DNA of 64,000 bases from Isoetes taiwanensis (lineage: Eukaryota; Streptophyta; Lycopodiopsida; Isoetales; Isoetaceae): contig JAJEKV010000035.1 of the NCBI GenBank assembly GCA_021234155.1, forward strand, positions 11,282,407-11,346,406, given 5' to 3'. Made by a program: the position numbers and the translations under genes. This document shows positions 1 through 12,059 of this stretch, piece by piece; position 1 is the stretch's first letter; the number at the start of each line of letters is the position of its first letter. The notes below the pieces were generated by a model. The model was not told the origin of the DNA. It was given only the letters and a program-made list of their open reading frames with translations, and made no database searches.

Positions 1-151
1 CGTCTCCAACTTTGTCCATGAATTTCTATATTAGAATGAAGAAGCCCTAAAGGTTATAATATATCCCAAGTGAAGCTTATCTCAAGACTACAAAGTTTCT
101 TTATGTCTCGCTCTTTTCTTCTCTTTGATCAACTACATTTATCCAACTTAT

Positions 152-180
152 GCCCAGCAGCGCTGGGCACCATTACTAGT
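152..180 (+). mobile_element. Helitron-like 3' terminus
   Basis: The 17-nt hairpin GCCCAGCAGCGCTGGGC (152-168) is followed after 7 nt by CTAG (176-179) and then T. This is the known layout of a Helitron 3' end: a short GC-rich hairpin, about ten bases, CTRR, then insertion before T. Two other sites in this window (16256-16283 and 20411-20439) share the layout and much of the hairpin. The rest of this element would lie to the left, mostly outside the window. Confidence 0.6.
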
Positions 181-977
181 ATCATTGTATGAGGGTACAT
201 AATATTGAGAAGATTGAAAACTTTCTCAACTAGTGGTTTGTAAAATTTATGAGGAAAACAAGTAACCCAATTCTATGTGTGTCATGTGTAATTCTATTCA
301 AGCAATCAATAGCGAAATTTCTTTTATGGTGTGTGAGTCCCATTTTCAGTCCGAGTCCCAAAATTCAAGATTTGTCCCACTTTAATTAAATACGACTTAA
401 TAGCACTTAGGAAAAATACCTAAGTTACTATTATACACTAAGCATTGCAACATCATAAGTACAGTGCATTTCATTTTGCTACACAATGGTGCTTTACTCA
501 TAAGCTATTATAATACCTTGACTATCAAGCTTTGCTATTTGAGCATCCCTGTGATTGTGACCATCATGGTTAAATAATGGAGACAATTTGTAGTATGATA
601 ATTGGGGCGTCATTAGGAAAGCTACCAGACTCACTGTAAAAAGAAATTGGACCAGAATCGCTCAACTTTCTGGAGGCTCTGTATCAGCTGAGAATTTTCA
701 TAAAATTTGGGTATCTGTAGGTTAAGGATGATGGCATGCTCTCCCAGCCATACCAGGCTCGTCCATTCTCGCAGCTCAAACTGCTTTGATTTTCCAAAAC
801 CATTCCAATATGACTATTTTGACTACATCAAGAGACAAGCATTCCACTCCTTTCAGAATATGATGTTTGTGTACTTCTGAGCTGACAAGAGTTCTTATTA
901 TGTTGTTTTTTAGTAAATTAATAGCATTTTCTTGTAAAATGACCCTATTCTGTATCTTTTAAGTACTTTGCCATTTT
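181..977. other. AT-rich non-coding stretch, nothing recognised
   Basis: About 800 bases without a convincing reading frame, inverted repeat or known TE motif on either strand. Confidence 0.5.
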
Positions 978-1056
978 TTTGCCGTTTTCGTTTTCCGTTT
1001 TCGTTTTCCGTTTTCAAAAAATGACTCGTCGTTTTCATTTTGTTTTCATTTTCCGT
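978..1056 (+). repeat. CGTTTTC-type simple repeat next to LINE 5' end
   Basis: Imperfect tandem units of CGTTTTC and its variants fill this short stretch directly before the GC-rich LINE begins. It may belong to the 5' untranslated part of the LINE or be a preferred insertion site; the sequence does not decide which. Confidence 0.5.
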
Positions 1057-1164
1057 AACTATGTCTAGCCTGGCCACAGCCCTGCCATAGGCTGTCTAGC
1101 CCTGCCGGATCTGACAAGCCCCTGCCATAGCCTAAACCTTGCTTGACGTGCCATACCCCCAGTC

Positions 1165-2749
1165 ATGGCCACAGAAGAAGCCCAGTGTCCAAACTCACCC
1201 CTAGCAGGTGAGCTTCCACAGGCCACAGCACCCCACCTCAGGCAAACCCCCGCACAGCCTGCTGACCTCCCGCAGGCCGAGCTTGCCTGGGAAAACCAAG
1301 AAGGGCCACCAAGGAAGTGGCCCCGTGTAGACGCAGTATGCAAGGGAGAGACATCCTCCATGAAGAAGGAGGCCCGGGCCAAGGCCCACACAGCCAGGCC
1401 GGCTCGGCAGCCGAAAGTTGGCTGCCCAGGCCCCATAGGGCCCCCTCCGTTGGCAGAACCTTGGGCTGCCATTCAAGCTGGGGTTGAGGCCAATAGTGCC
1501 CGCATTGCGGGCCTGGAGACGGAGATGGAGTCTGCAACATCTCACGTGTTGCGCAGACAGTTGGTGATAGCGAAACAGCAGATCACTGAGTTGGAGACCC
1601 AAGCACACCGGCTGAACAACAGCATCTGATTGGTGCACTCTGAGAGGCAGCAAGACCGGCAGGTGCTCGCAGACATGCATGCTTGCATGGATACCCTGGA
1701 CGCTGTCAGGCAGGATAGGGATCGGGCAGAGCGGAGACACTTGCAATCACGTCTCAGCTCCGCATCGAGGTTGATGAGGCCAATGCCATGGCACGACGCG
1801 CACGGGCCACATTCCAGTTGGAAGTTGAGGAGGCTACCGCTGCAAAACAGAGGTTGCAGGCCGCCTTGGCCCAGGCAACACTGAGCGCCCTTCGGGAGAA
1901 GGACGCGGCACGGGATCGGGAAATGCAGGAGCTCCGATCTGTCATTGCCCAGCAAGGCAAGGGCCTCCAGGTAGAGGTGCATGAACGTGGGAGATGGCAA
2001 GACAGGACCAAGCCTTGCAAGAGTTGAGCTCCAGACTTCGGAGAGCAGAAGCTGCAGCAAATGACACACCAGTACCGCAAGCCCAGCAACCTGCAAGACG
2101 TCAATCGGGGTCGCCTGGTCAACCTGAACGCCAGCAGTCGCAGCCCCGCCCTACCACACCATCACCACGCGTGCCGCCACCAGGCCAGAGTGGGCCAGTG
2201 CCCCCACCGAACGCTGAGCTACGTGAGCGCAGGCGACGCAGCCACAACCTAGTAGTCCGGGGCCTGTCGGAAGAGCTGGGAGAGAATCTCACCCGGAAGA
2301 TACACACACAGATCCTTGGGCGCATGACGTTTCCTGGTCCAGGACCTGTTCAGGTTATGCGACTAGCCCGGTGTGGGGTCCAGCGCCCAGGCCACAGCCG
2401 AGTAGTGGTGTTCACGGTTGCGGATGTACGAGTTCAAGAGGCCATACTGCGACATGGTAGGTTGCTGAAGGGCACATCTCTGTATGTGAGCCGGGATCTT
2501 ACTCCAGTGCAGCAGGAGGCACGCATGAGGGAGTTTGCCAGGGTCAGGGACGCCTGCAGTCGACCAAATGCTGCACCTGCACCTGCTCAGCCAAATGATA
2601 CCCCTGCTGCCTCTGCTCCTGACCCTCCGCAATCTGCCCCTACAGCTCGGTCTGCTCCCGCTCAGCCAAATGCTGCCCCTGCTGCCTCCGCTTCTGCTGG
2701 TCCGCAATCTGCCCCTGCAACTCAATCTGCTCCTGTTGCTGCTCAATAG
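1165..2749 (+). pseudogene. LINE ORF1 (coiled coil plus RRM-like nucleic-acid-binding protein), frameshifted
   Basis: The reading frame starts with MATEEAQCPN at 1165 and meets a stop at 1627. It can be followed in other frames through 1630-1760, 1788-2027 and 1994-2749. The middle part is rich in Glu, Arg, Gln and Ala with heptad spacing, as in a coiled coil (roughly 1480-2050). A Pro/Gln-rich linker (2060-2220) leads to a segment starting LVVRGLSEELGEN and containing SRVVVFTVADVRVQEAIL and LYVSRDLTPVQQEARMREF. The last motif resembles the end of the RRM-like domain of L1-type ORF1 proteins, which bind element RNA as a chaperone. A low-complexity tail rich in Ala, Pro, Gln and Ser ends the protein. 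Assignment to ORF1p rests on this layout and on the position before ORF2. Confidence 0.7.
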
Positions 2750-2754
2750 GAATT

Positions 2755-5700
2755 GTGCCTCTGGGTGGTGGTCTGGAACTGTCGGGGTTTCCCATGGCAG
2801 AAGGGTGATAGCCTCAATTCAGTAGCTGTGAGACATGGGAACACCAAGGCCATAGGCTGCCTGATCTGCTAGGGTACCAGCATTTTTCAGTGTTCAATGG
2901 TTGTACAGAGAGATGTGGGTATGGTGGGGTTGCCTGCTACTACCGGGTAGCCTTGGCACATTTGGTTTCCCTCCAGAAGACCGACAGACATAACCACTAC
3001 TTGTGGATCCGAGTGCACCACCCTGGCGGGGATCCTCTCTTCCTAGCTGCTTGCTACTTTTCCCATGCAGAGAGTCCCTTCTATCACGGCCACCCAGAGA
3101 TGGACATGATGGACCCGTATGTCGATCTATATGATGATATACAACAACACAAGCGGATGAGCAGAGTTATGCTCCTTGGAGACTTCAATGCGCGGACAGG
3201 GGTGGAACAGGCCATGCGGCTGGACCCCCTAGCAGAGACGTCCTGCAGTTGCGTCCCGCAGAGGCAGTTTGCACACGTCACTCAGACGACAGTCAGGTCA
3301 CTCGCTTTGGCAGACAATTACTCCTGATGTGCGGTATCTTTGACCTGCTCATATGCAATGGCGTACCACAATGGCCCTCTTCCCACGGGTATACTTGCAG
3401 ACAGGACAATCACGGCGGCGGCACTAGTGTCATGGATTATGTCATAGTGGCTGCGCAGGATGTACACGTTGTCAGCCATTTTCATGTCGGCACGGACAGT
3501 CGGGACGAGGAGGCCGACTCAGATCACCTCCCACTCTATGTGAGGCTGGCCTGGCCAGCCGCTATGGCCCCCTCAGTAGCAGTACCTTGCCGACCTCAGT
3601 TGCGCTTGGATTATGAGCAGGCGGAAGGTTACGCTGACATGCTCGCAGAAGCCCGCCCGATAGTTCTGCAGGCCCACACGCTGGAGCAGCAAACCGATCA
3701 GCTAGTTGAGCTCCTTAGAGCAGGGGCAGACAGATGCTTTGGGAGACCTCCCCCATGCCAGAGATCAGAGACCGCAACCTTCCCGCGTAACAGATGGTTT
3801 GATGCTGAGTGTAAGGAACGCAAACGCGCACTCCGTCTCATCGTGGATCAGGACCATCGAGCTCAGGCCACCAGCCATTACCGTGCCTTCCTCAAGGAAA
3901 CAAAGGCAAGGTACCTGGCAAGGCACCAGGGAGAAATGTTCGGCCTAGTGGACGCCCACCCGAGAGCTTTTAAGGGCGCGGGGGTACTGCAGCCAGGCCA
4001 CGACTGCGGGGAACATCACGGCGTTGCAGTGGGAGCAGTACCTGCAACATCTTTATGATCCCCCGGGAACACGGACGGATGTTCCCCCGCAACATGGCCC
4101 ACCGCTAGTGATCACAGAAGAAGATGTCGAAGAGGGGCTGCAGTGCCTGGCTAATGGGAAGGCGGCAGACTTGGATGGCCTGCAAGCGGAGATGCTCCAG
4201 TGGGCAGGACAGCCCATGGTTCCCGTCCTAACTGCACTATTCAACAGGGCGCTGCAAGAGGGTTTTTCCCGGTCATGGACCACAAGCAGGGTTGTTCCGA
4301 TCTACAAGGCAGGGGACCCACACTGTCCAGCCAATTACCGAACCATCATGGTCAGCTCAGTATTTGCCAAGCTGTGCGCGGGCATTCTCGAACAGCCCGT
4401 AACGGATGGGCGAGGCGGGCACTTACCCGGCAAAGCTTCCACCAGGCATTCGACCATTGATCACATCTTCACACTCGGGACCACGGTCGAGGACAGCGGG
4501 GAACCGCTGGGAGGACCTCTTCGTTGCTTTGTGGACTTTGCGAAGGGTTTCGGCACAGTCCCCAGGAAAAGTTGTGGGCGAGATTGCACCATTTGGGGCT
4601 CCCTATGGATCTGCAAAATGCAGTGTACAGACTGTACGAGAGCTGCACAGGCCGCATGCAACTGGAAGGACAGTTATTTGTCAGTAGCATTGGAGTTAGG
4701 CAAGGTTGTCCTCTCTCACCTACACTCTTCGGACTTTACATTGACCAGTTGGAAGCCTGGCTAGCTGCCAATGGGAGGGACGGTATACAGCTTTTGCACC
4801 AGGTCATCCGGCAGCTCATCTATGCGGATGATGTGGACCTCTTGGCCCATACACCGGAGGGAATGCAGGCACACCTAGATGCCCTGGACACATTCTGCCA
4901 GGCGACGGACATGCAGAACCTGGCCAAGACTAAGGTGGTCCTCATATCCTCCTCACGTCATCCGGCACCTCCGGCGCTCACTTACCAGGGGCAGATGGTA
5001 GAGGTCACACCCAACTACAAGTACTGGGGGTGGAATTCCCGTCCTCAATATATTGGGATGCATCCATTCGCCTTCGGGTGACCGCAGGTTGGAAGGCGTT
5101 ATGCAAATGCAAAAACAGGGTAGAGTCAGTATGATCGGGGCCACCAACACATTTGTTCCGAACGGTCGAGCCAGTTCTTTTATATGGGGTCGAGGTGTGG
5201 GGCCCAGTGGTGTCTTTGGCGACTTGGAACGACTTAGAGCAGGCCAGAAGGCATTTTTAATGCGGGCACTTGGCATCAAGCCCTCAGTTCCATATCAGAT
5301 CTTGTTGCAGGAGATAGGATTCATGCCCCTATAGCATGCGGCCCTCGATAGGCACATTGTCTATTTCCAGAAGGTGGCCAACATGAGCGACACTCGGCTC
5401 CCGCACTTGGCCTACGCTGTGGCGATGAGCCCGCAATGACTCAGGGCTTGTTGGAAGGACAAGAGAGCCCAATGGCTGGCGCGCTGGAACGTAGACGCAC
5501 ATAGGTGCATCCAGGTGCACACAGACGTCGGCCGGGATAGGTTGATGGGGTACTTGGACTCTTGTTTCCTGGGGAAGCTCTGGGGCCACCATGCTCTGGA
5601 ACAGGTAAAGGTGGCACACTACAAACAGCACATAAACCACACCCTGGTTCGAGGCCCACAGCTCTACCTGCGTTCTCAGTTGCCCATGAAGAAGCGCAGG

Positions 5701-5997
5701 ATGTCCATTCAGCGAACAGGGGCCCACCATCTTCGGCTTGAGACGGGTCGCTGGGTTGGAGAGCCGCGCCAGGACAGGCTTTGTCAGTGTTGCCCGCTGG
5801 GGGTTGTTGAGGATGAAAGCCATGCCTTCCAGAGCTGTCCAGCCTATAGTCAGATTCGGGCTCGCTACATTCTCTTGGTGCGACCTGGTCTGCCCCTGCA
5901 CGAGCTACTCAGTACGCCATCAGTTCGATCCCTTGGCTCCTACCTCCAGGAGGTTTTGGATCTGCGGACTCACCTCTGCCCCCGGGCGCCTACCTGA
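2755..5997 (+). pseudogene. LINE ORF2 (endonuclease, reverse transcriptase, zinc knuckle), frameshifted
   Basis: The endonuclease begins near 2768 with VVWNCRG, the usual start of an exonuclease-endonuclease-phosphatase fold. It continues with LLGDFNARTG (about 3174-3205) and ends with DSDHLPLYV (about 3519-3545), both signature motifs of the domain. The reverse transcriptase follows: KAGDPHCPANYRTI (about 4300-4350), FVDFAKGFGTVPR (4531-4569), GVRQGCPLSPTLFGLYID (about 4694-4747) and the catalytic LIYADDVDLL (about 4816-4845). The C-terminus has the CxxC...VEDESH...C pattern of a gag-like zinc knuckle (about 5779-5840). Stops at about 2873, 3325 and 4762 and several frame changes break it, so it is dead. 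The product would nick target DNA and copy element RNA at the nick. Confidence 0.85.
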
Positions 5998-6064
5998 AGT
6001 GCCTGGAATTTATATGTATATATGTATACAAGTGATTGTACTATGAGGGAGTGTACAAATTTTG

Positions 6065-6905
6065 AGCCATCCAACGAAAATTCTATAAAGATTCTCTTAG
6101 ATTCCTCAAGGCTTAGAAAAAAATTCCCAAGATTCTCGAAGATTCCACGAAGATTCCCTTAGATTCCTCTACATTATCTTGAGATTCTCATAGATTCTTT
6201 AAGATTCTCTTGAGTTTCTCCTAGATTCTCAAAGAGTAACCCAAATTTCCTCTAGATTCTCCAAGATTCTATGTAGATTCTCCTAAATTCCCATAGATTC
6301 TATGAAGATTCCCCTGCAAAACACATCCAATGTGAAAGATTCCCCAAGATTCCACAACTATTCTTCTACATTCTTAATATTCTACAAAGATTCCTCTAGA
6401 TTCTCTAAGATTATATATAAATTTTATGTAGATTCCTTTAGATATTATATATACTCCCCTATATTCCATTAGATCTAAGTACATTCCTCTAGATTCTCCA
6501 AGATTCCATTAAAGATCACGTAGATTCTCAAAGACTTTACGAAGATGCGCTTAGATTCTGCTAGATTTTCTAAGATTCTCTTAAGATTCTCATAGATCCC
6601 CTAATTCTGTTGAGATTCCTCTAGATTCCCCAAGTTTCTATGTAGATTCTCCCAGATCCCCTTAGATTCTATGAAGGTCCTCTTAGATTCTTCAAGATTT
6701 TATGAAGATTCCTCTAGATTCTCAAAGGTTTTATAAAGATTCGCTTAGATTCTTAAAGATTCTCTTGTGATTCCCATAGATTCCTCAAGATTCTATAGAG
6801 ATTCCTTTACATTCTTTAAGATGGTATGAAGATTCCCCTAGATTCTCTTAAATTCCCATAGATTCCATAAAATACCAAGATTCCAAGAAGATTCTTAGTA
6901 TTCGA
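6065..6905. repeat. GATTC-rich degenerate minisatellite, block 1
   Basis: About 840 bases consist of degenerate 10-13 bp units built on AGATTC (AAGATTC, TAGATTC with variable CTC/CCT spacers). It starts where the LINE ends. Positions 6282-6585 recur with few changes at 7328-7626. Confidence 0.8.
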
Positions 6906-7320
6906 TCATATTCGCTTCAACTACGATGAAACAATATCAAAGCACTATTCATTGGAAAGCTCTCGATGAGAGGAATCCAATGGCATAGGCCCCACCTTCA
7001 TCCGACCCCTTTGCTGCAAGTTACAGGCCTTTGAAGGTAATTACAAAAAAGAAGCTTCCTCGAAATTCCTTTCATAAATGGTGGTGCCACCTCATTACTT
7101 TTTTATTAAATGAGGATGCCACCTCAACTCCTTTAATAAATAAATTGCAACTTAATAAAAAAAACTTAGTGGCCAGGATTTCTCCTCCCTCTTTTGATCC
7201 AAGGGCTGAGATTGGCCACATCAAAAAGCACTTTTAGGGACCTTCCTTGCACCTTCCTTAAAAAAATCAAGGGCTATGATTTTACCTTCCCCCCTTGATC
7301 TGACGGTCTAGAGGCATGGT
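6906..7320. other. Spacer between minisatellite blocks
   Basis: AT-rich sequence without AGATTC repeats. A short open frame at 7031-7237 has no recognisable features and is probably chance. No gene supported. Confidence 0.4.
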
Positions 7321-7327
7321 GCATGCC

Positions 7328-7626
7328 TCCTAAATTCCCATAGATTCTATGAAGATTCCCCTGCAAAATACATCCAATGTGAAAGATTCCCCAAGATTCC
7401 ACAACTATTCTTCTACATTCTTAATATTCTACAAAGATTCCGATTATATATAAATTTTATGTAGATTCCCCTAGATTCCTTTAGATATTATATATTCCCC
7501 TAGATTCCATTAGATCTAAGTACATTCCCCTAGATTCTCCAAGATTCCATTAAAGATCACGTAGATTCTCAAAGACTTTACGAAGATGCGCTTCGATTCT
7601 GCTAGATTTTCTAAGATTCTCTTAAT
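7328..7626. repeat. GATTC-rich minisatellite, block 2 (copy of 6282-6585)
   Basis: This block repeats the sequence of 6282-6585 almost base for base, including the non-repetitive core CATCCAATGTGAAAGATTCC. There is a small internal deletion near 7441. It ends abruptly where a transposase-like relic begins. Confidence 0.8.
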
Positions 7627-7629
7627 TGC

Positions 7630-9595
7630 TTGAAAAGGACACCTTCTGGCTACAGGGAGAGAATAAGAAAGAGCAAACCCATTGAAGATCTGAATCCTAC
7701 TTGTGGCGCAGCCCGAAAAAGAATTTTCGCAATAAAGCAAGCACTTACTCCAAGAAGGATAAAGGAATTGTCAGAAAAAATGTAAGTAACATTGTTGGCC
7801 TTGTTTGCTGATCCAACAAATGTAGGTCTTCGAGTTAGTGTTTTAGAAATGGCCATGAAAGAGATTAGCAATAAAATTGATGGAGATGATGTGCAAGCAG
7901 CATGTGATGCAAATGGAATTAGCAGGGAAGGCTATAGACGCTTGTTCAAGACTTTTCATGCTGCTATTGGATAATTGGGAACCAGAAGAGTGGTTCTTCC
8001 TCGCCCTTATGCAATTGAGAATCTTAGAAGGAGAAGGAACCTTACTGTGGAAGATGTTTTTGGGAAGATGTACTCCATTGAAGCTGGTTGCATGCCGAAT
8101 ATTCAAGGTAAGAAGTCCGCTGTGATTGGCTTGAATGACAAAAATAATGTTTGGTTTGATCTAGAGGCCGTGCTGAAATTTATGGTTATTTTTTACAATA
8201 TGGATGTGGCTAAAGTAGGAGACACCTTAGACATTTGCATCAAACATGATGAGATGGAGTTGACAAGTCAAAAGAAGTTTGAGAGGGGCTCCCTAGTCTT
8301 CATGAACCATGCACTATCTGATGACTATCTAGAGAAGGGGCAGGTTCCAAAGTCAAGTAGGGATTTAGATTGGTTTTCTGTGCAGTCAGAGGAGCATACG
8401 TGGTGGTTTGGCATGTTTCAAGTTCGGAAAGAAAACTATGAGGTCTTGAAGTGGGTGCTAAACTTGACTGATATACCAAGACTAATCGGTCTTTATGAAG
8501 CTGGAGAAAGGTTACAAGTGGAAGGTCATGGATCATTTAAAGTTAGGTTTCACCTTGCTGCAGATTTGAAAACAGAGAAGGCCTTGTATAATGTATCTTC
8601 TACACCAGCACAAACTTCCAAAAATTGTATATATTGTTCATTCACTTTGAAGAAGAAGAAGAAGGGACAATTTGTAAGTACATTGTCATGCAACCAAAAT
8701 CTGCCACCTAACAGAGATAAGGAAGACTCAAAAATGGATCCAGTATTGCCAATTCCGCTTGAAAGGGTTCACCCCCATGACTCGCGATGCCATGGTGCGT
8801 GATCATAGAGAAAATGATACATAATAGTTGTTGTTATGTTTGGAACATTAGAGGCAAAAATGAAAGGGCAGCAGGTATATAGCGTGTCGAGAAGGTGCTC
8901 TCTGATGCTGGATTACATGGGGGTTATGTGAAATTAGAACAAGATATGAAGACATCTACCAAAAACTCCAGGCCTGCAAAAGTATCCTTAGGTGGTGAAA
9001 AAGCAAAACACTTTTTTTTATAGAGAAAGATCCCAAACCGAAAGGTACATTTGAATATGGTAAAAAGCTTGTTCTTCTTTGAGAAGGATAGAACGATGGT
9101 GTTGATGCTTGCTATAAGAAAAATGGAAGCATGGAATGCTTTTTCAATTTTCAATGCTTTGCTACAAAAGCAATGTTTCAGCAAACAAGATGTGGTGGAA
9201 TTCAAAGTTTTGGTCACTAAATTCACTGAAGCATACATACAGGCATGGGGGGAGAGTGAGGTTACTCATTACATACACTTATTGCATGCACATGGACCGT
9301 GGTTGGCTGAGAAGTTTGGCAGTTTGGCGGTTTGGAACGCACAAGGAATGGAAAAATCACACAAACAAGCCAAGCAAGCCTTCCATCGAAAACAACAAAA
9401 GAGGTGGCTCCAGTTTCATGACCAAACCCTTACATCAAATGTGCCAATGGTTCTACAGACGACTAATAGCCAAGCACGAGAAGAATATTCGGCATCGAAA
9501 GGGTGCAAATTCAGCTCTTGATCTTGCTATGGTTAAACTGAAGAAGAGAAGGAGAGAGGCATGGACCAACTCGGCACGCGTTAAAAACTAGAGCA
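7630..9595 (+). pseudogene. Decayed transposase-like gene of unknown superfamily
   Basis: Coding-like sequence runs in the plus direction through several frames. Key pieces are DANGISREGYRRLFKTFHAA (about 7908-7967), RRVVLPRPYAIENLR (about 7984-8028), a long open part at 7975-8802 with ERGSLVFMNHALSDDY, and the C-terminal HYIHLLHAHGPWLAEKFGSL followed by WNAQGMEKSHKQAKQ (about 9270-9375). The last pattern, a histidine-rich start followed by a G-L-x-x-W/F-x-x-Q-G-x-E-x-x-H core, is reminiscent of unclassified transposon-like proteins best known from invertebrates. That resemblance is from memory and was not searched. In-frame stops (after 7785, at 7972, near 8802 and beyond) show decay. No terminal inverted repeats were found around it, and a host gene origin cannot be excluded. 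Confidence 0.5.
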
Positions 9596-9599
9596 ATGG

Positions 9600-10365
9600 A
9601 GATCAAAACGCACGAGAGTTGGAAGCAAATATGCAGTATGAAAAGGTATGTCACATTCAATTCTCATACAGACTTGATTACTTGCAAGCTTGAGTAGTTT
9701 CAGGACAAATTTCTGTTGTAGTTTATGCACTTTGCTATGTCTGTACACTGACTATGTTTATACACATATTTTGTCAGGAACACTGCAGTGTATGTGCTTT
9801 TGAAGAACCTTAAAACTGAGTGTAGTTTGTAGAGCAAGCTGTTGTGTATCAACTTTGAGATTGAACTTCAAATGGTTGCATCAAATTTATTTATCTCAGC
9901 TCGTGGTGATTAAAAAGTTAAATTTTCATATACCAAGTTAAATTTGATTAAAAATGTTTTTACAGGAACACCAAGTTGTTGATTAAAAAGCTAAATTTGC
10001 ATATACCTTTGCCCAATCAAAGTTTGTTGGATCTTTCCAAAAAAATGCTCTAAATTCGTGAGGTATCAGACATTTTGCTAGATATAATTCAGCAGAGAAA
10101 CATTTTGCTAGATATTGCAACTTGTGATCATAACTGAGAGTACAAAGGCAGCCTTTCATGTAACAGTACTTAAAGCTTGCTTCATTGTGCAATTTAAGGC
10201 AAGCATGTTAACAAGATATGTTTCTGCAGGAACACCTCTGTGTCTTTCACCCGGACACTTGGCCATCACAAGTGGTCCGAGCCAGACGGAGGGCCTTTCC
10301 GTGGTGATGGAGTCGCCATGGTAGACGAATTTTTCCTAGGGAACATCGTATAGTTCGGGGAGTGT
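9600..10365. other. Non-coding, AT-rich; probable LTR at its right end
   Basis: No gene seen. Short repeats such as CAGGAACAC (9775, 9964, 10228) and GATTAAAAAG (9909, 9981) occur. The last part (about 10230-10369) leads into a primer-binding site, so it is likely the end of a degraded 5' LTR whose left edge was not located. Confidence 0.4.
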
Positions 10366-10370
10366 CACAG

Positions 10371-10388
10371 TGGTATCAGAACCATGAC
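10371..10388 (+). mobile_element. LTR retrotransposon primer-binding site
   Basis: TGGTATCAGAACCATGACC directly follows GTGTCACAG. TGGTATCAGA is the sequence complementary to the 3' end of plant initiator tRNA-Met, used as the primer site by many Gypsy and Copia elements, and an LTR ending in CA just before it is usual. No gag-pol reading frame was found downstream (10390-11000), so this is a fragment. Confidence 0.6.
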
Positions 10389-10389
10389 C

Positions 10390-11360
10390 TTGGTAGACCA
10401 GATCATAGCACTGGCCACGTTCTAACTCGTTAGATCGTTTAGTTAGTTGGGGACCTTAACGTAGAAAAATTACTCTAGAAACCCGTAGATAGTATGATTG
10501 ATGGCCATATATGTGAGAAATGGGCTAAGTAGGAAGATAAAATCCCAGCCAACAAGGTGAGACCATGTTGGGTTTTTCACAGAGTGAGGTCCCTTATTTC
10601 GGGAGGCCATAACTTTTTGTAGGTAACTCAGATAGAGGAGATTTTTATTCCTTTGCGTCGGGAACATCCAATTAGCGTAGAATACCCTTTGGCCGAATCT
10701 CCTGCATCAGCATTTGGGCCTAGGACCCAAATCGGCGCTGAAGATAAAAAGGGCTCGTAACTTTTGATTTAAACCTCGAAAATACCCTCAGCGTCGATTT
10801 ATATGCGCGCGCCCGCCGAAAAATTTATACGCGCCGAAAAAAAATATATATATATTTTTTTGAAAAGATTTGACCTTTAAGATTTTTAGACATTTGCTTT
10901 TACACTTTGCCTTTTTCCAGCTCCGCCTCATGTGCGCCATAGCCCCCAGAGCAAGCACTCTTCGCCATAGCCATCGGAGTTGTCCTCTATCCGCCATAGC
11001 CGACCTCAGCCGACCATATGTTATGAAGAATTAAAAACAAAGAATTTAGTGTTATTATAGAAATCTAGTACCCTATGTATAAGGAAACTTATTGGGATGG
11101 CTACGAAGGTTTTTGAAGAATTACAAGCTACTTCTTGACTAAGTAGCCAATTTAACGTACCTCTCACAAACTAGTGGATGGTTGTACTAATCGCATAAGC
11201 ATTAGATTGTGAAGTAGAAATGAGAATTTTCTATAGCCAGTTCAATGCTAAAATTAAAGTTCTTACCTACTATATTTAGTTTACTCTAGCCCCTAGATAA
11301 CAACAGACGGAATCATAATGCTGGCATAGAACAATGGCTAGGGTAGTCCATATAGAGGGC
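10390..11360. other. Leader-like sequence of a retrotransposon fragment and non-coding DNA
   Basis: Sequence after the primer site resembles untranslated leader up to about 11000 and includes a GC/AT-mixed stretch (10795-10860). No coding region is supported. From 11000 on it is plain AT-rich DNA. Confidence 0.35.
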
Positions 11361-11362
11361 CC

Positions 11363-11480
11363 TAGTTTACTCGTTCAAAAGCAAGGAAATTGGGAGACAT
11401 TGGGAATAGTTTTTCACACCTTAGTTTACTCGTTCAAAAGCAAGGAAATTGGGAGACATTGGGAATAGTTTTTCACACCT
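11363..11480. repeat. Perfect 59-bp tandem duplication
   Basis: The unit starting TAGTTTACTCGTTCAAAAGC is present twice head to tail (11363-11421 and 11422-11480) without a mismatch, so it is recent. The related sequence in the second dirigent block (about 37805-37850) has only one copy. Confidence 0.9.
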
Positions 11481-12059
11481 TTTGCATGTAATAGCTTACT
11501 TCGAATGATTAAGTTATGCCTGTTCATAGTCTGTTTGCTTATGAAAATATTGAGAAGTCTAGTTTTTAACGACCATTGACCGTTTCTTGGAGGTTAGAAA
11601 TTAAGATGCAATGTTGGACATTTGCCTGGGCTTCTCAAATGCCATGCTTTAAAACTACCCTATTTTAGGAGGATTGTGAGTCATAAACAGATTGCAACGT
11701 ATCACTGGATCACTTGTAGCGAATTCAACCTTCAATTGTAAAAGTCCTTTTCCAATTATCACATTGAAGTTCAACACCGAAGTTAGATCGAAATATATCT
11801 ATTTTGCGTAGACTTCATTTGCCCTAGTGTTGAATAACGTAGAGCCATGACACTGCCCAAATAGTGCCACAAATCTTCTAATTTAGCTGAATCGAGCTCC
11901 TGAAATGTAGACCTTCAACAAGTATGAAATGCTGAATTCAAAAGATGGATGATACGAATTGAATTGAATAAGCACCAATTGGATTTATTAAATGTGAAAG
12001 GTTACAATTATGAGACTCAACTTGAGCCATGTGTTATTGAAAACAAACGAAAGAAAAAA

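Larger units (their letters stand above)
1060..6050 (+). mobile_element. Near full-length GC-rich LINE (non-LTR retrotransposon), inactive
   Basis: The base composition changes abruptly from AT-rich to GC-rich at about 1060 and back at about 6000. In order it holds an ORF1 with coiled coil and RRM-like part (1165-2749), an endonuclease (about 2755-3550), a reverse transcriptase (about 4024-5040) and a C-terminal zinc knuckle (about 5770-5870). Such a two-ORF plan with an apurinic-like endonuclease is typical of LINEs of the L1 or related clades. Many frameshifts and stops make it non-functional. No clear poly(A) tail or target-site duplication was found. A 5'-truncated relative lies at 22490-23985. 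Confidence 0.85.

Noticed and set aside
1065-2122. Long minus-strand open frames opposite LINE ORF1
   Set aside because: They are shadows caused by the high GC content; the plus strand carries the recognisable ORF1 motifs.
5329-5901. 190-codon minus-strand frame
   Set aside because: It lies opposite the LINE zinc-knuckle region and has no features of its own.
1060-6050. GC-rich block as bacterial contamination or a transferred bacterial segment
   Set aside because: The content is a eukaryotic LINE with endonuclease, reverse transcriptase and zinc knuckle, and a second copy is embedded in plant DNA at 22.5 kb.
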